Below are positions 35,660 to 46,247 of a stretch of 57,320 bases of DNA, piece after piece (position 1 is the first letter of the stretch; the number at the start of each line of letters is the position of its first letter). The DNA is taken from NCBI RefSeq assembly GCF_001189245.1, contig NZ_LFIQ01000103.1, positions 1 to 57,320 on the forward strand, read 5' to 3'. Position numbers and translations under genes: made by a program. Under the pieces are notes generated by a model that made no database searches, was not told the DNA's origin, and was given only the letters and a program-made list of their open reading frames with translations. This DNA is from Bradyrhizobium pachyrhizi (lineage in GTDB: Bacteria > Pseudomonadota > Alphaproteobacteria > Rhizobiales > Xanthobacteraceae).

Positions 35660-36859
35660 ATGAGTGGTGGCTTTGACCGTTCGCCTGCGGTCTGCTTTCT
35701 TCTCGGCCTTCCGCGATCCGGGACGACGCTCCTTGCGCACTTGCTCCAGCACCATCCCTACATTGTGGCTCCGCCTGAACCCTGGTTGATGCTGGCACTT
35801 GAGGCGTTTGGCAGGGTCGATCAGCGACATCCGGCAGGACCCTCGCTGATTGAGGCTGCCACGTCCGAATTTTTGGGACGGGTAGATCGCACGTTGGCCT
35901 GCCGGGCTTTTGCCGACACTGCGTACAGCCAGTATCTGGCGGCTACGGGCAGGCGCATCATCATAGACAAGACACCGCGCTATTGGACGACGCTGCAATT
36001 TCTCGAAGCGGTCTATCCAGAAGCGCCACACATCCTGCTGATGCGCAATCCCTATGCCATCGCCGCTTCACTGAAATCGACGTGGGGCATCCCCCTCCGG
36101 GCAGAGAACGCCTATCCGGTCAGCGTATCTGCTCTCGCTGATCTCATGCTCCGCCTGCCCGATGGCATAATATCGTCACTCGCCGATCTGGTTCTGGGCC
36201 TTCCCAGGCTCGCCGCGCACCGCATTCGGCCGCGGACGCAGCTGGTACAATACGAACTGCTCGTGGCGCATCCGGATCAGGAAGTCCGGCGCCTGCTGGC
36301 GGCTCTTGGCTGTGATCCAGCGGCCGCCGCGTCCGCGGGGATGGAACAAGCAGATTATCTTCGATCCAGCAGCTTCGGAGACCGAAAAATCCTGGAGCGA
36401 AGCGCGGTCGATGAAAGCTCTGTCAAAGCTTGGCAATCCCAATTGAGCGCTGAAGAGATGCAAACGGTGACCGATCTGGTCGGCGCTGACCTTTTGATCG
36501 AACTCGGGTATGAGCAGGACCTGCTGCATGCACGACAAGCCGGAGTGGTGGATAGGGGAGGGGAGCTAACCGAACTTTATCGTCGGATATTCCGATCCTG
36601 GTGGGATTTGCGCAGTAGCAAGGCAGGAGCATTGTCCGGCCAATCTCAAACCGGTGAGTCAGTCGGCACCGGTCCTGAGGTTTCCAAGAACGTTGGTTCA
36701 GCATCCGACAGCTCCATCGCGGCTCAGTTGCAACACGTGCTGTTGGCCTCGGAAGCTGAGCGCGCTGCCGTGCTGGATGCCATTCAAAATCGCGACGCGG
36801 CCATCGAGATTTTGCGCGGCGAGGTCGAGCGGCTTGAGCGGGCCCTCAATATGCAATAG
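35660..36859 (+). CDS. Sulfotransferase family protein
   Basis: A 399-residue PAPS-dependent sulfotransferase. The 5'-phosphosulfate loop is LLGLPRSGTTLLAHLL (residues about 13-28) and the 3'-phosphate site is LLMRNPYAIAASLKS near residue 130. The last 60 residues (QHVLLASEAERAAVLDAI and on) look like a coiled coil. It precedes cysD/nodP and the fused cysNC/nodQ genes, which make PAPS, so it probably sulfates a symbiotic glycan such as a Nod factor or surface polysaccharide. It is not clearly NodH or NoeE by eye. AGGA lies about nine bases before the ATG. Confidence 0.8.
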   Translation: MSGGFDRSPAVCFLLGLPRSGTTLLAHLLQHHPYIVAPPEPWLMLALEAFGRVDQRHPAGPSLIEAATSEFLGRVDRTLACRAFADTAYSQYLAATGRRIIIDKTPRYWTTLQFLEAVYPEAPHILLMRNPYAIAASLKSTWGIPLRAENAYPVSVSALADLMLRLPDGIISSLADLVLGLPRLAAHRIRPRTQLVQYELLVAHPDQEVRRLLAALGCDPAAAASAGMEQADYLRSSSFGDRKILERSAVDESSVKAWQSQLSAEEMQTVTDLVGADLLIELGYEQDLLHARQAGVVDRGGELTELYRRIFRSWWDLRSSKAGALSGQSQTGESVGTGPEVSKNVGSASDSSIAAQLQHVLLASEAERAAVLDAIQNRDAAIEILRGEVERLERALNMQ

Positions 36860-37122
36860 GGTGATCTGGATGCTTGCGATCAAAACACGCTGGCTGATTT
36901 AGCCAATAGCTAGCCCGCAACGAGTTGTCTGCGCGCCGGATGACTGGCGCAGGCTGCGGCCGCACCAGCAGTTGAATGCGCTCCGATCTGCGGATCCAGG
37001 TTGCACATAAGTTTTGGGGCGAGCCGCGCGTGATGGCGAGCAGTTGTTCGCCCCCGGTATCTCTTATCGGGGCTGCAGCCGTCGACCGGCGAAGAACAAA
37101 GATCCTGCATCGAAAAGAACAC

Positions 37123-38022
37123 ATGCTGCCTAAACATCTGCGCCGTCTCGAGGCTGAATCGATCGAAATCATGCGTGACGTGGTCGCCGAGTTCAAAAAG
37201 CCGGTCATGCTTTATTCGATCGGAAAAGACTCGAGTGTGATGCTGCACATTGCGATCAAGGCCTTCTATCCCGGAAAGTTGCCCTTTCCCCTGCTCCACG
37301 TCGACACGACCTGGAAGTTCCGCGAGATGATCAGCTTCCGGGACGCGATAGCCAAGCGGCTCGGCCTCGACCTGATCGTTCATGTGAACAAGGAGGGCAT
37401 CGAGCGCGGGATCAATCCGATCGACTCCGGCTCCGCGCTTCATACCCAAGTGATGAAGACAGACGCCCTGAAACAGGCGCTCGACCTCCACGAATTTGAT
37501 GCTGCTTTTGGCGGTGCCCGCCGTGATGAGGAAAAGAGCCGCGCAAAAGAGCGGATTCTCTCCTTCCGTTCGGCCGGGCACGTATGGGACCCCCGTAACC
37601 AGCGGCCGGAGCTCTGGAACCTGTTCAACACTCGGATTCGCCAGGGCGAAACCATGCGCGTGTTCGCAATGTCAAACTGGACTGAGCTCGACGTGTGGGA
37701 ATACATCATGCGCGAGAAGATCCCGGTCGTCCCGCTCTACTTCGCAAAGCAAAGACCGATCGTGCGTCGAAATGGCGCGACGATCATGATCGACGACAAG
37801 CGATTGCCCCTTTTGACCGGCGAGACGCCGCAAATGCGGATGATCCGTTTCCGCACGCTGGGATGCTATCCGTTAAGCGGAGCTATCGAATCCGATGCGG
37901 CGACGATCGAAGACATTGTCGCAGAGATGCAGACCGCGACGGTGTCGGAGCGCCAGGGCCGCCTGATTGATGCCGATGAAGCCGCTTCGATGGAGAAGAA
38001 GAAGCGGGAAGGCTACTTTTGA
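37123..38022 (+). CDS. cysD/nodP: Sulfate adenylyltransferase subunit 2 (CysD/NodP)
   Basis: A 299-residue PP-loop ATP sulfurylase small subunit that makes APS from sulfate and ATP. The PP-loop is [14 protein letters not shown], and [19 protein letters not shown] and [10 protein letters not shown] are strictly typical. The frame opens at 36976, but homologues begin at [12 protein letters not shown], so ATG 37123 is chosen, though the ribosome binding site is weak. It overlaps the next gene as ATGA. With nodQ it forms the sulfate-activation complex that feeds the upstream sulfotransferase. Confidence 0.92.
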   Translation: MLPKHLRRLEAESIEIMRDVVAEFKKPVMLYSIGKDSSVMLHIAIKAFYPGKLPFPLLHVDTTWKFREMISFRDAIAKRLGLDLIVHVNKEGIERGINPIDSGSALHTQVMKTDALKQALDLHEFDAAFGGARRDEEKSRAKERILSFRSAGHVWDPRNQRPELWNLFNTRIRQGETMRVFAMSNWTELDVWEYIMREKIPVVPLYFAKQRPIVRRNGATIMIDDKRLPLLTGETPQMRMIRFRTLGCYPLSGAIESDAATIEDIVAEMQTATVSERQGRLIDADEAASMEKKKREGYF

Positions 38023-39905
38023 TGCTTGCCAAACCGATAACGGAATCCGTCCAGGCCAAGCCAAAGGACCAGCTGCGATTCATCACATGCGGTTCGGTGG
38101 ATGACGGGAAATCGACGCTGATCGGCCGGCTGCTACACGACAGCAAGATGATTTACAAGGATCAGATGACGGCGCTGGAACGGGACAGCGCCAAGCACGG
38201 CACTACCGGCCGCGAGATCGATTTCGCGCTGCTCGTCGACGGGCTTGAAGCCGAACGAGAGCAAGGCATCACGATCGATGTGGCCTATCGTTTCTTTGGG
38301 ACGGAGCAGCGCTCGTTCATGGTGGCCGATACGCCCGGCCACGAGCAGTATACCCGCAACATGGCAACGGGCGCTTCGAATGCCCAACTCGCCATCATCC
38401 TCATCGATGCCCGCAAGGGCGTACTGGTCCAAACCAAGCGTCACTCCTTCATCTGTTCGCTCCTTGGTATCCGTCAGCTCGTCCTGGCCGTGAACAAGAT
38501 CGACCTCGTCAACTATAGCAAAGAGACCTTTGATCGGATCTTCGCCGACTATGTGACCTTTGCCGGCGATCTTGGCTTCGACTCGATCGTTCCGATCCCG
38601 ATCTCTGCCAGGTATGGCGACAATGTCGTCAATCGCTCCGGCAACACGCACTGGTATGATGGTCCCTGCCTGCTCGGTCACCTTGAAAGCATTGATATCC
38701 AGTCCGGCACCTCCGGGCAGGCTTTCCGCTTTCCGGTGCAGTGGGTGAACCGGCCCGACCTGGATTTCCGCGGTTATGCGGGGTCCGTGGCTTCGGGAAG
38801 CATCTCGGTGGGAGACGAGATCGTTGTCGCGGCGTCTGGACGAACCGCACGCGTCAGACGGATTGTGACGCACAGCGGCGATCTGTCCTGCGCCGGCGCC
38901 GGCGATGCAATCACGATTACTCTTGAAGACGAAATCGATATTGGCCGTGGCGATCTCCTGGCGCGTCCGACCGAGCGGCCGGAGCTTGCCGACCAATTCG
39001 CCGCTCATCTGATCTGGATGGATGAGGACCCGCTCGTTGTCGGGCGCAACTACATTCTGCGCATCGGACCGCAGACCACGGCCGGAAGCATTACTGCGAT
39101 CAATCATCGGATTGACGTCAATACGCGGGAGCACCTGGCAGCCAGGACGCTTGGCCTCAACGAGATCGGTTTTTGCAATGTCTCAACCGCACTGCCCGCG
39201 GCGTTCGATCCTTACGAGGCCAATCGCAAGACCGGATCATTTATCGTCATCGACCGATATACCAACCGTACGGTCGCAGCAGGGATGATCGCATGTCCAC
39301 TGCGGCGGGCTGCCAACATCGCTTGGCAACCCGTTGCAGTGGGACGGAAGGAACGGGCCGCCCTCAAGAACCAGAAGCCTTGCATCATTTGGTTTACGGG
39401 CCTGTCCGGCGCAGGAAAGTCGACGATTGCCAACATCGTCGATCAAAAGCTGTTTGCAATGTCCCGGCATGCCATGCTGTTGGATGGGGACAACCTGCGG
39501 CACGGATTAAACGCTGACCTATCCTTCTCCGAGGCCGACCGCATGGAGAATATTCGTCGTGCCGGGGAAGTGGCCAAGTTGATCGCGGACAGTGGTTTGA
39601 TCGCAATTTGTTCGTTCATCTCGCCCCACAGGGCCGAACGGGACATGGTGCGCAGTCTGGTCGGCAAGGAGGAATTTGTCGAAGTCTTTGTCGATACGCC
39701 GATCGAAGAATGCGCGCGGCGCGATCCCAAAGGTCTTTATTCAAAGGCGAAGTCCGGAAAGATCAAGAACTTCACCGGCATCGATGCGTCCTACGAAGCG
39801 CCGATAAGACCTGAAATTCATCTCAGGACCATGGAGCAGACGCCTGAGCAAATGGCCCAAGCCGTGATCGATGTCTTGATGGCGCGCGAAGTTCTTGGCG
39901 GTTAG
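38019..39905 (+). CDS. cysNC/nodQ: Bifunctional sulfate adenylyltransferase subunit 1/APS kinase (CysN-CysC, NodQ)
   Basis: A 628-residue fusion. Residues 1-430 are the EF-Tu-like GTPase CysN, with P-loop [15 protein letters not shown] near residue 25, [17 protein letters not shown] and NKIDLVNY. Residues about 445-628 are APS kinase CysC, with its P-loop [12 protein letters not shown] near 460 and the [10 protein letters not shown] motif. Together with CysD it makes PAPS. The fused form is the NodQ architecture of rhizobia. No frameshift seen. Confidence 0.93.
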   Translation: MMLAKPITESVQAKPKDQLRFITCGSVDDGKSTLIGRLLHDSKMIYKDQMTALERDSAKHGTTGREIDFALLVDGLEAEREQGITIDVAYRFFGTEQRSFMVADTPGHEQYTRNMATGASNAQLAIILIDARKGVLVQTKRHSFICSLLGIRQLVLAVNKIDLVNYSKETFDRIFADYVTFAGDLGFDSIVPIPISARYGDNVVNRSGNTHWYDGPCLLGHLESIDIQSGTSGQAFRFPVQWVNRPDLDFRGYAGSVASGSISVGDEIVVAASGRTARVRRIVTHSGDLSCAGAGDAITITLEDEIDIGRGDLLARPTERPELADQFAAHLIWMDEDPLVVGRNYILRIGPQTTAGSITAINHRIDVNTREHLAARTLGLNEIGFCNVSTALPAAFDPYEANRKTGSFIVIDRYTNRTVAAGMIACPLRRAANIAWQPVAVGRKERAALKNQKPCIIWFTGLSGAGKSTIANIVDQKLFAMSRHAMLLDGDNLRHGLNADLSFSEADRMENIRRAGEVAKLIADSGLIAICSFISPHRAERDMVRSLVGKEEFVEVFVDTPIEECARRDPKGLYSKAKSGKIKNFTGIDASYEAPIRPEIHLRTMEQTPEQMAQAVIDVLMAREVLGG

Positions 39906-40038
39906 TGTCCATCGAATCTATCACTTCGAATCGTACCATCGATTTAGCCGCAGGTGCCCCTCACCAATCTGGTGGCCTGGCCAAGGCGACTCGGGTTAAG
40001 CACAGGAATCAATCGGACCCATGCTCCAAAGGAACAAA

Positions 40039-40236
40039 ATGGTTGCGTCTACACGTCGATTGCCTGCTTCTGGTTATGTGCTCGAAATCGACGGTCAATT
40101 GAAAACCGAATTCGCGACCAGAGACGGGGCCTTTGCGGGAGCGCAGGAACTCAAGAAGCGCCGTCCCATGCTCCAAGTCAGAATCTACGACGCCAGGACA
40201 AAGGCCAGAGAAGAAGTCCGACTCCCAGTTGCTTGA
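40039..40236 (+). CDS. Small conserved hypothetical protein (65 aa)
   Basis: ATG 40039 has AAAGGA six bases upstream. MVASTRRLPASGYVLEIDG opens a small alpha/beta protein with a Lys/Arg-rich helix (GAQELKKRRPMLQVRIYD), which looks like a DUF-type single domain. It follows nodQ by 133 bp. I do not know its function. Confidence 0.5.
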   Translation: MVASTRRLPASGYVLEIDGQLKTEFATRDGAFAGAQELKKRRPMLQVRIYDARTKAREEVRLPVA

Positions 40237-40477
40237 GAGTTTTCGCTTCAGGCTGTTTCTTGCGCGTGTGGCTTGCGCCGTGCTCTCATGAAGCTGAACC
40301 GCACAGCGTCTCGACTATCTGCCCTCGGTCTCTGGCGCTCGATAAGGGGGTCTCTCGTTCTTCCGGGGGCTAGTCGCATTCGGCGAGCGTGCGATTGATT
40401 GCCGGTAACTGATCTGGCGCGATCCCGCTAGCGTGGTCCCAATAAAAGCGGCGCCATAGACGCTTGGCGTCCTGCGC

Positions 40478-40505
40478 GTCAGCTTCCCGTCAGCTACCTC
40501 GCCTA
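40478..40505 (+). promoter_or_regulatory. tts box, good match, no intact effector downstream
   Basis: GTCAGCTTCCCGTCAGCT followed by ACCTCGCCTA matches the tts box at 14 of 16 defined positions in the first part, and the CCTA end is present. This is the best tts match in the window. Downstream (40508-41254) I find only an 85-codon frame of unknown character. Confidence 0.6.
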
Positions 40506-41254
40506 GCATGGGTTCGACGATCCGAGTTTCCGGATCCGATCTGAACACATCGACGAGACTAGAAGGGAGCGGATTCTACGCGGCCATCGCGGCTCCGCCT
40601 CTCACTGTAACAACTCCTTCAGCGCTTCTGCCGGCGCTTTTTCATCCTAGAAAGTCCGCTCTCGGTCCAGCAATGAGGTCGCTGCAACGAGGGCGACTTC
40701 GTAAGGTCTACATTGTGCGAAATGCTGATGCGACGGCCATTGAGCTTAAGGTGCGTGGGTGTTGATGGCAAAGTAAAGAGTTGAATTTAAAGCGGCTCAC
40801 GCGCCGGCGGTGGCCCAGCACTGCTTGTCACGCGACCCGCGCGATCGCACGGCTTCGAATATTGCGGGTCTTGCGCCGCGCACGATGGTCGAGACTGCAC
40901 CGCGGCTTGCTTCCGACCTCTCGATCGCTGCGGCCGCACAAGATGTCCATGCGCGCTACGAGCCTGGGTCGTGGCGACGCAAACGGATGCGGTACGTCCT
41001 CTTGGTTGTTGGTGCTCGTCTCCCTGCATTGAGACAAAACGACCGCACTCATTTCGATCCCGCTTTCTTCTAGATCCGATTCTGGACCGGTTAGATCGGT
41101 AGATCGACCTGCGTCCAACCGGAGGAGAAGACCCGAAAGTTTCGTATGCGAAAGCGCTGCGGGGCGAAGGGCTGGCGGCTGCTGAAGCCAAGGACGCCGG
41201 CCCTCAGAGCGCCGCATCCGGGCACTCTCGCGCGATTGCGCCGATGCAATCGGC
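40506..41254 (+). other. DNA downstream of the tts box; possible effector remnant
   Basis: About 750 bases. The 85-codon frame 40508-40765 (MGSTIRVSGSDLNTSTR and on) starts two bases after the box, too close for normal use. It could be the start of a decayed effector; no known effector motif was recognised. Confidence 0.3.
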
Positions 41255-42340
41255 ATGAGCATCAAAAATTGCCTGCTGCGAATCAATGCCAGCAAAACTT
41301 GGGTATCTGACACTGCGAGACGACACGTGAATGACCACATAGAGTCCAAAAGCTGCGTTCAAATCGACCTTGCCGATCTGCTGCCCGATGAGGACGCTCG
41401 GCAGCGGTTCGATGCGATTGTGGATCGTGCAGCGGATGCGCGATCAACGTGGTTGCCGCTTGACGAGGAGATGCGAGCGACTCGTGCCGAGCTTCATCGC
41501 GTCGAGACCCGCCGCAAACGGCTGATATTGGCCCGCACCGCCGGCGATCCCGGCGCGGACAAGGAGGACGCGCAAATCCGTGATCTCGACGTGCAAGCCG
41601 CCGGACTCGCTGAAAAGTTGCGTTGCCTCATCGGTCGGGAGGCGACCGCTGCCGCCCGCATGCGGAGCTGCGGGAGCCTGGCATCCCGCTGCCGGGCCTT
41701 TCTGGTTCGCGGTCGCCTGCCGTCGGGCATGCGTCTCGCCTCGGTCTCGCAAATCGCGCTGTCGGAGATTCTAAATCGAGACGAGCCGATCAGTGAGGCT
41801 CTCAAGCGCCTGCGCTTGCGCCTTGGCGAACTCGAGGCCGAGGCCCACCGGATCCGCAATGCGCCATTTCCCAGTGAGGCAAAGAAGCGAGACGCGGCGG
41901 CGCTGATCGCACGACTGGCGGAACGTGGGGCGCCGTCTATCGCGGCTATGATTGATGACAACGCGAGTGAGATCAAATGGCCGGTCACCCTCCAGGAGCA
42001 CCATCTGATGGCTGCCGTCCTCGATGCGGGCGCGCGGGTTGTGGGCAGAGCGTCTGGCCAGGTTCCCGATGTGATCGGGCTGATCTGTTGGGTCCTTCGT
42101 GACACTCTGACCGAAAAGGTGAACGAACTGATCGACACCAACAGCGACGATGCCGCCGCGGTCCCGGCGGATGAGCGTGAAAAGCAGCTGGTCCAAATCG
42201 AAGCTGACAAATTGATGACCGAACGCAAAGAGGCCGCTCTAGTACAAGCCGCGCAGGATGCGGGCGAGGCCTTCGAACACCGCACTGACATCAGCGTTCT
42301 GGCCGCGCTTCGGCTCGAGCTGGTCACGCCGGCACTATGA
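41255..42340 (+). CDS. Hypothetical coiled-coil protein (361 aa)
   Basis: A 361-residue, mostly helical and acidic protein with heptad-like stretches (RATRAELHRVETRRKR; EKQLVQIEADKLMTERK). The middle, from MRLASVSQIALSEI to EHHLMAAVL, may be a folded helical bundle. GTG 41327 has GAG seven bases upstream and may be the true start, since similarity to coding sequence is clearer from HIESKSCVQIDL on; ATG 41255 has no site. Resembles hypothetical proteins next to phage or plasmid genes, but no family can be named. Confidence 0.55.
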   Translation: MSIKNCLLRINASKTWVSDTARRHVNDHIESKSCVQIDLADLLPDEDARQRFDAIVDRAADARSTWLPLDEEMRATRAELHRVETRRKRLILARTAGDPGADKEDAQIRDLDVQAAGLAEKLRCLIGREATAAARMRSCGSLASRCRAFLVRGRLPSGMRLASVSQIALSEILNRDEPISEALKRLRLRLGELEAEAHRIRNAPFPSEAKKRDAAALIARLAERGAPSIAAMIDDNASEIKWPVTLQEHHLMAAVLDAGARVVGRASGQVPDVIGLICWVLRDTLTEKVNELIDTNSDDAAAVPADEREKQLVQIEADKLMTERKEAALVQAAQDAGEAFEHRTDISVLAALRLELVTPAL

Positions 42341-42571
42341 CGACGGCACGCCAATATTCTCGCAGCCTACCTAACCGATCGTTCATGAAAGAAGGCGGCG
42401 TTCAGACTGGAACGAACTAGATCGAGCGATGAGCTGAGTGGGGAGTTCGCTTTGCAAGCGCGAAAAAGCATAATGCTGATTGCGATCGTTTCCCTGAGCT
42501 AAGCGCTTCTGCGCCTTCTCCAAAGTCTTTTCGCGGATCGTGGTATGATCTCCACAGCGAGCGCCGATGCG

Positions 42572-42790
42572 TAAGACGCGCGGCTGGGTCGTGGCGAGGC
42601 TGCGCGCCAGTCAAACTTGGGCATGGGTGCGTGCATGTATGAGCAGCCAAGCCGACACGTCCCAGCAACTCGCGTGCCAGATAGTCACGACGCTAAAGAA
42701 GTGCGGGCTTACTGATCGCCCCCAAGGAAAAACGCGCGGACGGCGGGGGCGCCGGTCGTGCGAGTTGCGTCACGAGGAGGCTTTGGCCTC
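42572..42790. repeat. Structured tandem repeat, locus A (units A1 and partial A2)
   Basis: Two diverged units start near 42572 and 42730 and resemble the two units at 55351-55652. Shared blocks: a GC-rich hairpin (CGCGCGG...), CTTGG paired with CCAAG, and CAGCAAC with CGCGTGCCA at the 3' side. A2 is truncated after the GAGTTGCG block. See findings for the structure. Confidence 0.55.
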
Positions 42791-43738
42791 AGGAGGGGAT
42801 TCACTGAGCGACTAAGCCATGCCTAGCTTGGCAACCAAGGTGCCAGACGGGGAGGCAAAATGGGGCGCTCCGCACCTCATGCGGTGTCGGCTTCCGAACG
42901 GGCGTGGTCGTCAATCAGGCGCTGCAGACGTGCAGCGCTCGCGAGCGGCGGTGATACGCGCGTTCGCGACCTCACGTTTCCTCGGCGAGCTGCGCCTCAA
43001 ATGCCACCTGGCTTAGAGGCTGGCGATCTGACGATCCTGGTTGCAGGCATCATTCTTCACAGCCTGGATCGGTGGCAGGCAAAGCGGACGCGCACGTCAG
43101 GAAAAATTCACACGAGAAGAGTTCGGAAGAGGGTTGAAACGCACCTAACGTCAAGTTGTACGATCTGAAAATAGATGGCAAAGGTCGTCAGCGTCCCGAA
43201 TTCCCAACGAGTGACAGTATGCGAATGTCTCAAGTCTCAGGCTTACGCAGGATCAGGCTTTTCGGCAACTTCACCCATAAAGTGCGCCATGCGCGGATCT
43301 ATATCCACACGCGATGGGGCCGACGTGCAGCTTTGTCGGAACTTCAGCGTTCGCCTGAATGGCGCGCCTCGGGCGTAAGCCGATCGGCCGACTCGCCTAA
43401 CTTGCTATGCAAGATGGCGACGGCGCTCAAATCCTCGCATGCATGATGGCTGGATGAGAGTTGCGCCTCGCGCCAACTCGGTCCGCGGATGCGCAGCCAG
43501 GCGAATTCCTGGGAGAGCTCGATGATATCGGTGAGGAGCCCTGCGGGCATCGTTCTGCATCTGCGGCTGGATATGCACGTCGTATCGGCCGGGCTTTTGA
43601 TGCGGCGCTAAGCGAAGCGCGGCTGCTCCCATGGCTTTTCGCCCAATAACAGATGAACCGAGGGAGCCGCGCGCAAGAGGATTCAAGTCGCGTCATCGCT
43701 CCAGATCCCGTCGACGAACACAATTTAAGGGGAATGAT
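42791..43738. other. Intergenic stretch upstream of rtxA
   Basis: About 950 bases with no supported gene. No NifA-type -24/-12 promoter, tts box or FixK box was found in front of rtxA by eye. Confidence 0.4.
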
Positions 43739-46216
43739 GTGACAAGACTGCGCTCTCTGCTGACGCCTGGTCCATTGTCGTTGTCGCTGGCGGTCAGGAG
43801 CCAGATGCAACTCGACCTCGCATCGCGCGATTGTGAGTTCAAGGAAGTGACCGGCCGCATGAGGCGGCTGATGCTCAATCTGCTGGGAGATGCCGAGGCC
43901 TATTCGGTGGTCCCTATTCAGGGAGGCGGCTCCTTTGCAATGGAAGCCGCTCTCTCTTCATTCGTGTCCAAGGACGACAAGCCGCTCGTTTGCATAAACG
44001 GCATCTATGGCGAGCGCATCTTCAAGATTCTGCGGCTCTGGGGCATCGAAGCGCTGAAGCTTGTCAACCGAGCTACCGAGCCCGTGGATCCCCAGGAGGT
44101 TGCCGAGCATCTGAGCCGAAATCCCGGCGTTACCCACATCTGTCTCGTGCATTGCGAGACGACGACCGGAATCGTCAATCCGCTGGACGCGATCATAGAG
44201 GAGGCGAGGCGGCGTGGTGTCAAGACGATCGTCGACGCCATGAGCTCGTTTGGCGCGATTGACATTGATCTGAGCCGGGGTGGGCCAGACGTCCTGGTGA
44301 CGTCGAGCAACAAGTGCATCGAAGGGCCGCCTGGAGTAGCTTTTGTCATCGCGTCTCGCGAACTGCTGGAAAATGCGGTTCAAGCCCCGAAGTCGTTTGT
44401 GCTCGACGTGAGAGATCAATGGCTCTCGCTCGAGCGCACCGGTGAGTGGCGGTCGACCCCTCCCACCCACATCGTACAGGCAACGACGAAGGCCTTGGAG
44501 ATTCTGGAGGGGGAAGGCATTGATGCCAGGCGCCGCAGGTATGAGAAGGTCAGAGACGATCTCGTCCAAGAACTCGAAGGGATAGTGTCTCCGCTGCTGT
44601 CCGCCGACTTGCAGTCGCCGGTCTGCGTCGCATTCAGTGCGCCATCCGGAATCGCGGATCAAGCTGGGTTTGATGGGCTATATCGTCACTTGGCGGCCCA
44701 CAACCTTTATGTCTACTCGAAGCTGCACCTTGCGACGCGCAGTTTTCGGGTCGGTTGCATTGGCGAAATCCAGCCCAGTTGGATCGAGCATTTGGGGTGC
44801 GCCTTTCGCGCATATTTTCGGTCAGGTCCGGCTCCATCAGCGGGGGTGGTGTCAGCCCGGGAGGCTTGCGAGCGCCGCGTCGAGATGTCACCGCCGTTCA
44901 CAAGGACCTCGCAGCTGCCGTTCTCTGCCGAAACGGCTGTTCTGCACGCGGGCTACCGACGCGATCCGGTGACGAAAGCTGTCGCAGTGCCGATCTATCA
45001 GAACACGGCGTACGAACTCGATGGCGATCTAAATCACATTGCGGACGTCTACAACGTCAAGGCGGATGGGTTCACCTATACGAGGATCATCAATCCGACG
45101 ACCCGCGCGCTGGAAAGAAGGTATGCCGCGGTCGACATGGGGAGCGACTCGCTCGCCGTCGCCTCAGGTCAAGCGGCGACGTTCCTTGCCATCGTCAACC
45201 TATCAAGCGGCGAAGTGGGGGACAATGTCGTCGCCTCACCGTATCTTTATGGCAATACGTGGAACCTGCTCCACAACACGCTAAAGCGTCTTGGTATCAG
45301 CGTCAGGACGGCAGACCCTCGAAAGCCCGAGACTTTCGAACGTGCCATCGATGATCGCACGATCTGTCTGTTCGGAGAGGTGATTTCAAACCCGTGCCTG
45401 ATTCCACTTCCGGTCAAACAGCTTGCTGAGATCGGCCGAAAGCACGGCGTGCCTTTAGTCGTGGATAATACGACGACCCCACTGGTGTGCCGGCCGTCAG
45501 ATCTCGGTGCTGCGATTACGACCTACTCCGCTACGAAATACATATGCGGCCATGGCACGACGCTTGGCGGTCTGATCGTTGACAACGGCAAGTTCAGCTA
45601 CCGGGGAGCCTCTCGCTTTCCCTTGTTCAACAGTCCTGACGAGGCGCATGGCGGGATCATTTGGCGCAACGCGCTGCAAGATGTCGACGATCTTGGAAAA
45701 AGCGAGGTTCTCCTAAAGGCTCGCATGACGTGGTTGCGCGATACTGGCGCGGCCATCGCCCCCTTTGCGAGTTTTCAGCTGATCCAAGGCCTTGAAACGC
45801 TGCCCCTTCGCATGAAGCAGCACTGCGCAAACGCCAGGATCGTGGCCGACGTTCTCAAAGAGCATCCAAAAGTGCGCCGTGTCGTCTACCCGGGGCTGTT
45901 CGAAGGAGCCGATCGGGAAACCGCCGATCAGACACTCAATCCCGCATACGGACACGGCGCGATGGTCATGTTCGAGGTGGAGGACGAACAGGCCGGGCGC
46001 AAGTTCATCCAGAACGTCGACCTGATGTATCACGTTTCGAACGTGGGGGACGCCCGTACGCTCGTGACGCATCCTGTTTCGACGACCCACACCACCGTTC
46101 CACGGGAGAAGCGGGAAGCCGCCGGCATATTTGGCGGCTCGATCCGACTTTGCGTCGGCATCGAAGATGTCAATGACATCGTACGCGATCTCGACAGGGC
46201 GCTTTCCGCAATCTGA
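43739..46216 (+). CDS. rtxA: Rhizobitoxine biosynthesis bifunctional enzyme RtxA
   Basis: An 825-residue fusion from GTG 43739 (AAGGGG six to seven bases upstream). The N-terminal half is a class V PLP aminotransferase related to phosphonate aminotransferases, with Lys192 in SSNKCIEGPPG; it is known to form serinol from dihydroxyacetone phosphate. The C-terminal half is an O-acetylhomoserine sulfhydrylase-type PLP enzyme, with Lys600 in SATKYICGHGT, credited with joining serinol to a homoserine unit to give dihydrorhizobitoxine. Rhizobitoxine inhibits plant ACC synthase and so lowers ethylene during nodulation. First gene of the rtx operon. Confidence 0.92.
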   Translation: MTRLRSLLTPGPLSLSLAVRSQMQLDLASRDCEFKEVTGRMRRLMLNLLGDAEAYSVVPIQGGGSFAMEAALSSFVSKDDKPLVCINGIYGERIFKILRLWGIEALKLVNRATEPVDPQEVAEHLSRNPGVTHICLVHCETTTGIVNPLDAIIEEARRRGVKTIVDAMSSFGAIDIDLSRGGPDVLVTSSNKCIEGPPGVAFVIASRELLENAVQAPKSFVLDVRDQWLSLERTGEWRSTPPTHIVQATTKALEILEGEGIDARRRRYEKVRDDLVQELEGIVSPLLSADLQSPVCVAFSAPSGIADQAGFDGLYRHLAAHNLYVYSKLHLATRSFRVGCIGEIQPSWIEHLGCAFRAYFRSGPAPSAGVVSAREACERRVEMSPPFTRTSQLPFSAETAVLHAGYRRDPVTKAVAVPIYQNTAYELDGDLNHIADVYNVKADGFTYTRIINPTTRALERRYAAVDMGSDSLAVASGQAATFLAIVNLSSGEVGDNVVASPYLYGNTWNLLHNTLKRLGISVRTADPRKPETFERAIDDRTICLFGEVISNPCLIPLPVKQLAEIGRKHGVPLVVDNTTTPLVCRPSDLGAAITTYSATKYICGHGTTLGGLIVDNGKFSYRGASRFPLFNSPDEAHGGIIWRNALQDVDDLGKSEVLLKARMTWLRDTGAAIAPFASFQLIQGLETLPLRMKQHCANARIVADVLKEHPKVRRVVYPGLFEGADRETADQTLNPAYGHGAMVMFEVEDEQAGRKFIQNVDLMYHVSNVGDARTLVTHPVSTTHTTVPREKREAAGIFGGSIRLCVGIEDVNDIVRDLDRALSAI

Positions 46217-46247
46217 CAACTTGTAAGGCGATCAGGAAGAGGTTCTC

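Noticed and set aside
35400..35660. nod box in front of the sulfotransferase gene
   Set aside because: None of the conserved ATC/GAT halves or the CAATC core is found at proper spacing.
38133..39134. 333-codon minus-strand ORF inside cysNC/nodQ
   Set aside because: Antisense shadow; composition and lack of motifs argue against a real gene.
43400..43738. NifA-dependent -24/-12 promoter in front of rtxA
   Set aside because: TGGC and TTGC occur near 43446 but with 10 instead of 7 bases between them.
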